The notes below the pieces were generated by a model. The model was not told the origin of the DNA and made no database searches. It saw only the letters and a list, made by a program, of their open reading frames with translations. A stretch of DNA of 13,765 bases from DASVEE01 sp036399695. Its GTDB lineage: Bacteria; Acidobacteriota; Thermoanaerobaculia; Gp7-AA8. The stretch is taken from NCBI GenBank assembly GCA_036399695.1, contig DASWMP010000261.1:1-13765 (forward strand). Direction: 5' to 3'. The first letter of the stretch is position 1, and each line of letters starts with the position of its first letter. Below are positions 6,415 through 13,066 of the stretch, one piece after another. A program made the position numbers and the translations under genes.

Positions 6415-9400
6415 TCATCTCTGACGTTGCGATCAAAAAGCCCGTCCTGACGGTCGTGGCCATGCTGGCCCTCGTCGTCTTCGGGCTTTACGCCTTGTTC
6501 AAGCTGGAAGTCGACGAGTTCCCTGACATCGCCGCGCCGATCGTCTTCGTGGCCATTCCGTATCCCGGCGCCTCGCCCGAGCAGGTCGAGCGGGACGTCG
6601 TCGACCGCATCGAAGAACAGATCACCGCCATTGCCGGCATCGACGACGTCAACTCCGAGTCGATCGACGGCTTCGCCACCATCACCGCCATCTTCGACTA
6701 CAGCAAGAACCCCGACCAGGCCGCGCAGGACGTGCGCGACGCCATCTCCGCCGTGCGTGGGCAGTTGCCGCAGGAGATGGAAGACCCGATCATCCGCAAA
6801 TTCGATCCGAACGACATGCCCATCGTGTCGCTCGTGCTGTCGTCGCCGCGCCTGACCGGGGCTGAGATGACGCAGATCGCCGATCCCGGTATTACCAAGG
6901 AACTGCGGGGTATCGGCGGCGTCGCGCAGGTGACGGTCGTCGGCGCGATCGAGCGGGAGATCTCCATCAACGTCGATCCCGAGCGCCTCGCGGCGAACGG
7001 CGTCAGCGTCGCCGAGATCGTCGGAGCCGTGCAGCAGCAGAACATCTCCGCGCCGGTCGGCCGCGTCACCGCCGAACGGGAAGAACAGGCCATCCGTCTC
7101 CAGGGCCGGCTCGAGGACCCGAAGGACTTCGAGTCGATGGTCGTGGCCGATCGCGGCGGCAAGCTGATTCGCCTGGCCGACGTCGCCAGCGTGGCCGACG
7201 CCACCGCCGAGCCGCGCTCGGCGGCGACGCTCGACGGCGTGCAGGCGGTCGGCATCGAGATCACGAAGGCCAAAGGCTACAGCACCGCGGCCGTGGCCAA
7301 CGCCGTGAAGGCGCGCATCGCGCAGATCGAGAAGACGCTGCCGGCCGGCACGCGGCTGCAGGTCATCAAGGATGCGGGCGAGCGGGTCACGGAATCGGTG
7401 AAGAACGTCCAGGAAGCGCTCGTCGAAGGAGCCGTCCTGACGGTGCTGGTCGTCTTCCTCTTCCTCAACTCCTGGCGCTCGACCGTCATCACCGGCCTGG
7501 CGCTGCCGGTCTCGGTGCTGGCCGCCTTCATCCCGGTGCTCGCCTTCGGGTTCACCCTCAACACGATGTCGCTCCTCGGCCTATCGCTGGCCATCGGCAT
7601 CCTCATCGACGACGCCATCGTCGTGCGCGAGAACATCGTCCGCCACGTGGAGATGGGGAAGGACCACGTCACCGCGGCCCACGAGGGGACGGACGAGATC
7701 GGCCTGGCCGTCGCGGCGACGACCTTCTCGATCGTGGCGGTCTTCGTCCCCGTCGCCTTCATGGGCGGCATCGCCGGCCAGTGGTTCGCGCCGTTCGCGC
7801 TGACGATCGCCTGCGCCGTGCTCGTCTCGCTCTTCGTCTCCTTCTCGCTCGATCCGATGCTGTCGGCCTACTGGCCCGATCCGCAGATCGAGTCACACGA
7901 GAAGCGGGGGCCGATCTCGCGCGTCCTCGACCGCTTCAACAAGTGGTTCGACCGGATGGCGCTGAAGTACCGCGGCATCGTGGCCTGGGCGCTCGACCAC
8001 CGCTGGATCATGGTCGGCATCATCGCGGTCTCGTTCATCGGCGCCATCGCCCTGCAGGCTACGGTGGGCGGGTCGTCCTTCGCGCCGGAGAGCGACCAGA
8101 GCGAGATCACGATCACGGTGGAGACGCCGCCCGGCTCGTCACTCGACTACACACGGCTGAAGGCGGAGGAGATCGCCGCCGTAGCCCGCCGCTATCGGAA
8201 CGAGGTGAGCCACACCTACGTGTCCATCGGTTCGAGCGACGGCTCGGGCTCGATCGACAGCGGCAGCATCTTCGTGAAGCTGAAGAAAAAGAAGGAGCGC
8301 GAGCGCTCGCAGCAGGAGCTCGAGGCCGTGCTGCGTAAGGACATCAAGAGCATCGCCGGCGCGACCGCCTACCTGGCGGCGAGCGGCCCGGGCGGCGGTG
8401 GCGGCAAAGCCATTCAGGTGCAGGTGCGCGGCGAGGACATCGACGTGCTGACGACCGTCGCCGAGCAGCTCGCCGCGAACATCGCGAAGATCCCGGGAGC
8501 GGCGGACGTCGGCCTCTCCACGCGCGGCCGCAAACCGGAGCTGGAGATCACGATCGACCGCCCGCTGGCGGCGACGCTGGGGCTGAACACCGCCCAGATC
8601 GCCCAGTCGCTGCGGCCGGCCTTCGCCGGCATCGACGCGGGCGACTGGGTCGACCCGACCGGCCGGACGCGCGACGTCACGGTGCGTCTCGATCCCGCGT
8701 CACGCGAGCGCATCGGCGACGTCGAGAACCTGCCGTTGCTCGTCCGCTCCAGCGGCGCGGCCGCGGCTGCCGCCGCTGCGTCGGCTCCGATGGGCGCAGC
8801 CGGCGCCGGCGCGGCCGGGATGGGCGCGTCCCCCGGCGCGGCGGCGCAGACGATTCCGCTCAGCCAGGTGGCGTCGGTGAAGCGGGGCTACGGCCCGGCC
8901 GAGATCAGCCACCTCGATCGCGACCGCATCATCACCGTCGGCGCGAACGTCGAAGGACGCCCGTTCAGCGACGTGGCCAGGGAGATGACCGGCATCATCG
9001 ACCGCATGCAGGTGCCGCAGGGAGTCGTGATCTCCCAGGGCGGCGAGGTCGAGAGTCAGAACGAGGTCTTCGGCGGCATCTTCGCCGCGCTCGCGCTGGC
9101 GGTGCTGCTCATGTACCTGATCCTGGTCGTGCAGTTCGGATCGTTCCTCGATCCGATCGCCATTCTCGTCTCGCTGCCGCTCTCGCTGATCGGGGTCGTG
9201 CTGACGCTCATCATCACCGGCGACACGCTCAACATCATGAGCCTCATCGGCGTCATGCTGCTGATGGGCATCGTCGCCAAGAACGCCATCCTGCTGATCG
9301 ACTTCGCCAAGTGGAACCACGAGAAGGGGATGCCGCTCCGCGAAGCGCTGATCGAAGCAGGGCACGTGCGGTTGCGCCCGATCCTCATGACCACGCTGGC

Positions 9401-9626
9401 CCTGATCGCCGGCATGCTCCCGGTGGCCCTCGGCTACGGCGAAGGCGCCGATTTCCGCGCGCCGCTGGGACGGGCGGTCATCGGCGGGACCATTACGTCG
9501 ACGCTGCTCACGCTGCTCGTGATCCCCACGGTCTACGAGATCCTCAGCGGCTGGCGCTCGAAGCTCGGCGCGCTGGTGAAGCGCAAGCGGCATGGGCATG
9601 GGGCCGTGGAGCCGGCAGGGAGTTGA
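6411..9626 (+). CDS. RND multidrug-type efflux pump, inner-membrane transporter (HAE1/AcrB family)
   Basis: The 1071-aa product has the full RND layout: TM1 at about residues 9-31, a large periplasmic loop, TM2-6, a second loop, then TM7-12. Proton-relay residues are in place: Asp400-Asp401 in GILIDDAIVVREN (TM4) and Lys957 in GIVAKNAILLIDF (TM10). It would export substrates by proton antiport in complex with the adaptor encoded just upstream. GAGGTG lies 8 nt before the ATG inside the adaptor gene and is a good ribosome site. An Ala/Gly/Met-rich low-complexity run at about residues 780-815 interrupts the second periplasmic domain and is unusual for the family. No TolC-like channel gene lies nearby, so an outer-membrane partner must be encoded elsewhere. 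The hydrophobic-substrate subfamily is more likely than the metal-ion subfamily, but this is not certain. Confidence 0.95.
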   Translation: MIISDVAIKKPVLTVVAMLALVVFGLYALFKLEVDEFPDIAAPIVFVAIPYPGASPEQVERDVVDRIEEQITAIAGIDDVNSESIDGFATITAIFDYSKNPDQAAQDVRDAISAVRGQLPQEMEDPIIRKFDPNDMPIVSLVLSSPRLTGAEMTQIADPGITKELRGIGGVAQVTVVGAIEREISINVDPERLAANGVSVAEIVGAVQQQNISAPVGRVTAEREEQAIRLQGRLEDPKDFESMVVADRGGKLIRLADVASVADATAEPRSAATLDGVQAVGIEITKAKGYSTAAVANAVKARIAQIEKTLPAGTRLQVIKDAGERVTESVKNVQEALVEGAVLTVLVVFLFLNSWRSTVITGLALPVSVLAAFIPVLAFGFTLNTMSLLGLSLAIGILIDDAIVVRENIVRHVEMGKDHVTAAHEGTDEIGLAVAATTFSIVAVFVPVAFMGGIAGQWFAPFALTIACAVLVSLFVSFSLDPMLSAYWPDPQIESHEKRGPISRVLDRFNKWFDRMALKYRGIVAWALDHRWIMVGIIAVSFIGAIALQATVGGSSFAPESDQSEITITVETPPGSSLDYTRLKAEEIAAVARRYRNEVSHTYVSIGSSDGSGSIDSGSIFVKLKKKKERERSQQELEAVLRKDIKSIAGATAYLAASGPGGGGGKAIQVQVRGEDIDVLTTVAEQLAANIAKIPGAADVGLSTRGRKPELEITIDRPLAATLGLNTAQIAQSLRPAFAGIDAGDWVDPTGRTRDVTVRLDPASRERIGDVENLPLLVRSSGAAAAAAAASAPMGAAGAGAAGMGASPGAAAQTIPLSQVASVKRGYGPAEISHLDRDRIITVGANVEGRPFSDVAREMTGIIDRMQVPQGVVISQGGEVESQNEVFGGIFAALALAVLLMYLILVVQFGSFLDPIAILVSLPLSLIGVVLTLIITGDTLNIMSLIGVMLLMGIVAKNAILLIDFAKWNHEKGMPLREALIEAGHVRLRPILMTTLALIAGMLPVALGYGEGADFRAPLGRAVIGGTITSTLLTLLVIPTVYEILSGWRSKLGALVKRKRHGHGAVEPAGS

Positions 9627-9629
9627 TAA

Positions 9630-9787
9630 AGTTTGGCGTGCGGCGGCGATGCTTCATCAACCGCCGCTTTCCTACAGCGGAAGCGTCGAGCTTCCGCCTC
9701 TGTCTGGTGCGCCACCCAGGCCGCAGCTCGCCGCTGCGGCTATGGGAAAGCGGCAGCTGATGAGGCGCCGCTGCCGCACTCCAAACT
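9630..9787. repeat. 158-bp compound inverted repeat of two 70-nt two-hairpin units
   Basis: Unit 1 (9630-9699) and unit 2 (9718-9787) are reverse complements without gaps, matching by eye at about 56 of 70 positions, with 18 nt between. Each unit contains an outer hairpin (GCGGCGG/CCGCCGC in unit 1, GCGGCAG/CTGCCGC in unit 2) and an inner one (GCGGAAGC/GCTTCCGC against GCCGCAGC/GCTGCGGC). Several differences between the units are paired: both partners of a stem pair change and pairing is kept. The element begins 4 bp after the pump stop codon, and no target-site duplication is evident. The layout resembles REP/BIME pairs or a MITE, but no transposase is seen. Confidence 0.9.
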
Positions 9788-9812
9788 ACTTCCAGGTGTC
9801 TCGGCAGAATCG

Positions 9813-9840
9813 CGGACAGACAAGAGTGTCTGTCCCACAT
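9813..9840. repeat. Third copy of the GGACAGACA hairpin repeat
   Basis: This copy matches 5165-5192 at 27 of 28 positions in the same orientation. The hairpin is GGACAGACA (9814-9822), loop AGAG, TGTCTGTCC (9827-9835), followed by CACAT. With the copy at 5165-5192 it brackets the efflux gene pair as a direct repeat. Confidence 0.88.
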
Positions 9841-9957
9841 TTGGTTTGCCTGTGGTACGCAAAGCCGCAGATCGTCCCGTTCGCCGAACGCGCCAGCGAC
9901 GCCCCGCCCACCCTCGGGTCTGACCCCCACCGGGCCCCGGGCTCCGAACCCCCATGC

Positions 9958-9963
9958 TACACT
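9958..9963 (+). promoter_or_regulatory. Candidate -10 of the scpA promoter
   Basis: TACACT matches four of six -10 positions and lies in GCTACACTCCCGCC. Transcription would begin near 9970, leaving an untranslated leader of about 85 nt before the scpA ATG. No clear -35 was found at the usual spacing. Confidence 0.25.
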
Positions 9964-10054
9964 CCCGCCTCCTTAACGCCACCCCTTGTGAGCTTCGATT
10001 GAACCAGTCTCCTCAGTACCTACTCAGCGAGCGGCGCGAGCAGCTCGGGCTTCG

Positions 10055-10900
10055 ATGACGATGGCGGACGAAGAGCAGAGCGAAGCCGTCGAGACTGCGC
10101 CGCCCGTACCCCAGCAGGGGCCGGCGATGGAGGAGCTCGAGGAGTCGACGGCGTACAAGGTGACGCTGCCGAAGTTCCACGGGCCGCTCGACCTCCTGCT
10201 CCATCTCATCAAGAAGCATGAGATCGACATCTACGACATCCCCATCGTCCTGATCACCGAGCAGTACAACGCCTATCTCAATACGATGACGGCGCTCGAC
10301 CTCGACGTCGCCGCCGACTACATCTACATGGCGGCGGTGCTGATCAACATCAAGTCGCGCTTCCTGCTGCCGCGCGATGAAGACGACGAGACGATCGAGG
10401 ATCCGCGCAAGGAGCTGGTCGACCGGCTCGTGGAGTACCAGCGCTACAAGGCGGTCGCGGAATCGTTCGCGGAGATCGACGTGCTGCGCATGGGCGTCTG
10501 GCCGCGCCCCCCGGTGCCGCTGCCGGGCAACGACGAGCCGACCGAGATCGACATGAGCGAGGTGTCGCTCTTCGATCTCATCGACGCTTTCCGCACGGCG
10601 CTCTCCCGTTACCGGCAGAACCACCCGCAGGCGATCGAGCTGCAGCGCACCCGGCACAAAGTCGGGGAGAAGATGCACGAGATCTATGACAAGCTGCAGG
10701 AGAAGTCGCCGCTCCGCCTGCAGTGGCTCCTGGAAGGACGCGACCGCAACGAGTTGATCGCCGTCTTCCTCGGCATGCTGGAGCTCGTCCGCCTCGGCGG
10801 CATCTCCCTGCAGCAGGGCGACAACTTCGGTGAGATCCTGATCTCGAAGAGCGAGTCGGAGATCGATCGCGAGACCTTCAAGCTGTTCGACGACATGTGA
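10055..10900 (+). CDS. scpA: Segregation and condensation protein A (kleisin subunit of SMC-ScpAB)
   Basis: The 281-aa product has the typical ScpA start motif KVTLPKFHGPLDLLLHLIKK at about residues 33-52, the kleisin helix that touches the SMC neck. The conserved AADYIYMAAVLINIKSRFLLP helix follows. The C-terminal winged-helix region (FLGMLELVRLGGISLQQGDNFGEILI) binds the SMC head. ScpA bridges the two SMC heads and binds ScpB, so it acts on the nucleoid during chromosome compaction and segregation. An acidic, poorly conserved extension of about 32 residues precedes the core. Start ATG 10055 was chosen, with ATG 10061 an equal alternative; neither has a Shine-Dalgarno sequence. scpB follows after a 166-bp repeat-filled gap, which is wider than usual for this pair. 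Confidence 0.95.
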   Translation: MTMADEEQSEAVETAPPVPQQGPAMEELEESTAYKVTLPKFHGPLDLLLHLIKKHEIDIYDIPIVLITEQYNAYLNTMTALDLDVAADYIYMAAVLINIKSRFLLPRDEDDETIEDPRKELVDRLVEYQRYKAVAESFAEIDVLRMGVWPRPPVPLPGNDEPTEIDMSEVSLFDLIDAFRTALSRYRQNHPQAIELQRTRHKVGEKMHEIYDKLQEKSPLRLQWLLEGRDRNELIAVFLGMLELVRLGGISLQQGDNFGEILISKSESEIDRETFKLFDDM

Positions 10901-10935
10901 GAAAGAGCGGGCAGCAGGGATTCAGGCTCCAGCCA

Positions 10936-11070
10936 CCGCCAACTGCCAACCGCCTAGTGATTCAACTGATATGTGAGAGAGAGTTAACAGTGGGCAGTTT
11001 GCAGTGGGCAGCGGTTTCGGTCTCCACTGCCAACCGCCAACTGCCAACCGCCTACTGATTCAAATCATGG
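10936..11070. repeat. CCAACTGCC/CCAACCGCC repeats filling the scpA-scpB gap
   Basis: A stretch of about 37 nt starting CCGCCAACTGCCAACCGCCT is present twice as a direct repeat, at 10936-10972 and 11034-11070. The copies share the trailing TGATTCAA. Between them, 10993-11011 is an approximate reverse complement of 11027-11045 (16 of 19 match) around a 15-nt loop, and can also pair with part of the first copy. The second copy runs straight into the scpB ATG at 11067, so the repeat forms the whole scpB leader and no ribosome binding site is seen. Confidence 0.82.
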
Positions 11071-11888
11071 AAATCAACGAACTGCGCGCGGCCCTCGAGG
11101 CCATCCTTTTCATCAGCAGCGATCCGGTGAAGATCGACGATCTGGCCGAATCGTTTCCCGAGGAGGGGAGGGAGGCCATCGCCGCGCAGCTCGAAGAAGT
11201 GCGGCGCAACCTCGAGACGAGCGTCGGCGGCTTCATGCTCGAACAGACCGCGGGCGGCTGGCGGTTCGCCACGCGTCCCGAATACGACTCGGTGCTGAAG
11301 AAGTACTTCGCCAAGAAAGGGGAGAACCGCCTCTCCATCGCCGCCCTGGAGACGCTGGCCATCATCGCGTACCGCCAGCCGGTCACGGCGCCGGAAGTGT
11401 CGGAGATCCGCGGCGTCAACACCACGGGCGTCATCCGCACGCTGCTCGAGCGGCGCATGATCCGCGTGGCCGGACGCAAGAACGTCGTCGGCAGTCCGTT
11501 CCTCTATCGCACCACGAAAGAGTTCCTCATTCACTTCGGCCTGAACGACATCCGCGACATGCCGCGCCTCGAAGAGTTCGGCGATCTGATCGGCGAGAGC
11601 ATCAACGACGATCTCGTCGCCGCCATCAACAACGCCGAAGTCGGAGGCGAGGGCACGCCCATCCTGCCGGACGACGGCACGACTTTCGAAGAGACCGCGG
11701 GGGAGTTGGGCGGCAGGCAGTTGGGCGGTTGGGCGGAGAGCACCCACCCGGCCGACGCACCTGCTGAAACCGATCACCGCCCAACCGCCCAACCGCCAAC
11801 CGCCCAACCAGACGACATGACTGAAGAATCGTCGAGTGAAGTTGATGAGCGTCAGTTAGAATCCGGCAGCGAGCCGAAACAAGACTGA
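11067..11888 (+). CDS. scpB: Segregation and condensation protein B, with repeat-encoded C-terminal tail
   Basis: The 273-aa product carries the ScpB tandem winged-helix core: MEINELRAALEAILFISSDPV at the start, GGWRFATRPEY in the middle, then AALETLAIIAYRQPVTAPEVSEIRGVN and the FGLNDIRDMPRLEEFG end of the second domain. ScpB dimers bind ScpA and tune the SMC ATPase cycle. ATG 11067 is preferred: the frame stays open upstream to 11004, but that part only translates the intergenic repeat. The core ends near residue 195, whereas the gene runs about 80 codons further. Residues of about 213-248 are encoded by a 104-bp inverted repeat (LGGRQLGGW and RPTAQPPTAQP), followed by an acidic end. The tail is probably disordered and dispensable. 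The stop overlaps the next ATG (TGATG). Confidence 0.94.
   Translation: MEINELRAALEAILFISSDPVKIDDLAESFPEEGREAIAAQLEEVRRNLETSVGGFMLEQTAGGWRFATRPEYDSVLKKYFAKKGENRLSIAALETLAIIAYRQPVTAPEVSEIRGVNTTGVIRTLLERRMIRVAGRKNVVGSPFLYRTTKEFLIHFGLNDIRDMPRLEEFGDLIGESINDDLVAAINNAEVGGEGTPILPDDGTTFEETAGELGGRQLGGWAESTHPADAPAETDHRPTAQPPTAQPDDMTEESSSEVDERQLESGSEPKQD
11705..11808. repeat. GTTGGGCGG inverted repeat inside the scpB coding region
   Basis: Arm 11705-11736 and arm 11777-11808, each 32 nt and built of GTTGGGCGG/CCGCCCAAC units, are reverse complements with three mismatches around a 40-nt spacer. The overall plan matches the intergenic elements at 935-1032 and 4907-5017. Its 104 bp is not a multiple of three, so if it was inserted it changed the downstream frame or the real boundaries differ slightly. 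Confidence 0.88.
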
Positions 11889-13066
11889 TGGAACAGGAGC
11901 GACTGCAGAAGATCATCGCCCACGCCGGCTTCGCGTCACGACGTGAAGCGGAGACGATGATTCGGGAGGGACGGGTCACGGTGAACGGCCGCGTCGTCAC
12001 CGAGCTCGGTTCCCGCGCCGACGCCAGTCGCGACCACGTCAAGGTCGACGGCAAGTTGATCACCCGCGCCGAAGACCATCGCTACATCCTCCTCTACAAG
12101 CCAAAGGAAGTGATGACCACGGTCGAGGACCCGCAGGGGCGCCGCACCGTCATCGATCTGATCAAAGGTGTGCGCGAGCGCATCTACCCGATCGGCCGGC
12201 TCGACTATCAGTCCGAAGGGCTGATCATCCTGACGAACGACGGCGACCTCGCCTTCAAGGTCTCGCATCCGAAGCATGGCTCGGTCAAGACGTACCACGT
12301 GAAGGTGCGCGGCGTTCCCGATCCGCGGCTCGTCGAGAAGCTCGAGCGCGGCATCACGATCGACGGCAAGCGCACCCTCCCGTGCGAGATCGGCCGGATG
12401 AAGACGACCGGCAAAGGCGAAGAGGAAGGCAACTCCTGGTTCGAGGTGAAGCTGCGCGAAGGACGGACGCAGCAGATCCGTAAGATGTTCCAGGTGGTCG
12501 GACACCCGGTGTCGAAGCTGCGCCGCGTCGCCATCGGGCCGCTCTCGGATCCGAAGCTCGGACCGGGCGACTGGCGCGAGCTGACGCCGCGCGAAGTGAA
12601 GATGCTCGAGACGATGCAGGAGCCGCCGGTGCGCCACGTCCGTGCGCCGCGTAAAGCCGCCGGCACCTCGGCGAAGAAGGCCCCCTCGACGCGCGCGGCC
12701 AAGGGCTCGAAAGCGGCAGGCGCCAAGGCCGGGTCGAAAGCGGCAGGTTCGAAAGCCACGCCGTCCAAAGCACGCACCACCAAAGCGCCGGCCAAGCGCG
12801 CCGCCGCCGCCACGCGCCGGGAAACACCTCCGCGCCGCGACGCGTCGGCTCCGGCCCGCAGGGAAGCGCCGGCGCGTCGCGAGACGTCCGCGCGCCGCGA
12901 GGCCCCGAAGCGCCGCGACGCCGGGAGCAGCACGCGGCGCGAGGCGGGAAGCGGCACACGGCGTGAAGCCGGCGGCGCTCGCCGCGAGACGGCAGGCAGC
13001 CGCCGCGAATCGACGGGCGACAAGAAGCCGCGCAAAGCCCCCGCGCGGAGCCGCGCCTCGCGATGA
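11888..13066 (+). CDS. rluB: RluB/RsuA-family pseudouridine synthase with long basic tail
   Basis: The 392-aa product begins with an S4 RNA-binding domain (LQKIIAHAGFASRREAETMIREGRVTVNG, about residues 6-50). The RsuA-type catalytic domain follows, with Asp106 in PIGRLDYQSEGLIILTNDGD as the expected nucleophile. KTYHVKVRG and the REGRTQQIRKMF motif complete the fold, which ends near residue 240. Family members isomerise a specific uridine in rRNA; RluB acts on 23S U2605 (E. coli numbering). The neighbours scpB and cmk favour RluB over RsuA, but the target is inferred. The last ~148 residues are low complexity: first Lys/Ala/Ser-rich (SKAAGAKAGSKAAGSKA), then repeats of ARREA, TRREA and KRRDA type, resembling histone H1 tails. 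The start ATG overlaps the scpB stop; the end overlaps cmk by ATGA. Confidence 0.9.
   Translation: MEQERLQKIIAHAGFASRREAETMIREGRVTVNGRVVTELGSRADASRDHVKVDGKLITRAEDHRYILLYKPKEVMTTVEDPQGRRTVIDLIKGVRERIYPIGRLDYQSEGLIILTNDGDLAFKVSHPKHGSVKTYHVKVRGVPDPRLVEKLERGITIDGKRTLPCEIGRMKTTGKGEEEGNSWFEVKLREGRTQQIRKMFQVVGHPVSKLRRVAIGPLSDPKLGPGDWRELTPREVKMLETMQEPPVRHVRAPRKAAGTSAKKAPSTRAAKGSKAAGAKAGSKAAGSKATPSKARTTKAPAKRAAAATRRETPPRRDASAPARREAPARRETSARREAPKRRDAGSSTRREAGSGTRREAGGARRETAGSRRESTGDKKPRKAPARSRASR

Larger units (their letters stand above)
9627..10054. other. Gene-free stretch between the efflux pair and scpA
   Basis: The left part (9630-9787) is a compound inverted repeat and 9813-9840 a hairpin repeat, both listed separately. 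The remaining 9841-10054 has no repeat that I can tie to the others, apart from a small palindromic GGGTC/TGACCC at 9916-9926. It likely carries the scpA promoter. A 34-codon open frame (9954-10058) overlaps the scpA ATG as ATGA, but nothing supports its expression. Confidence 0.6.

Noticed and set aside
9916..9926. GGGTC/TGACCC small palindrome as an operator
   Set aside because: It is too short, has no partner site and its position relative to the presumed promoter is not informative.
9954..10058. 34-codon open frame ending in ATGA overlap with scpA
   Set aside because: It could be a leader peptide (ends RREQLGLR), but it has no ribosome site and no recognisable family, and it overlaps the presumed -10.
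11004..11066. Upstream extension of scpB to 11004
   Set aside because: The extra 21 codons translate the CCAACTGCC repeat; the conserved ScpB N-terminus begins at ATG 11067.
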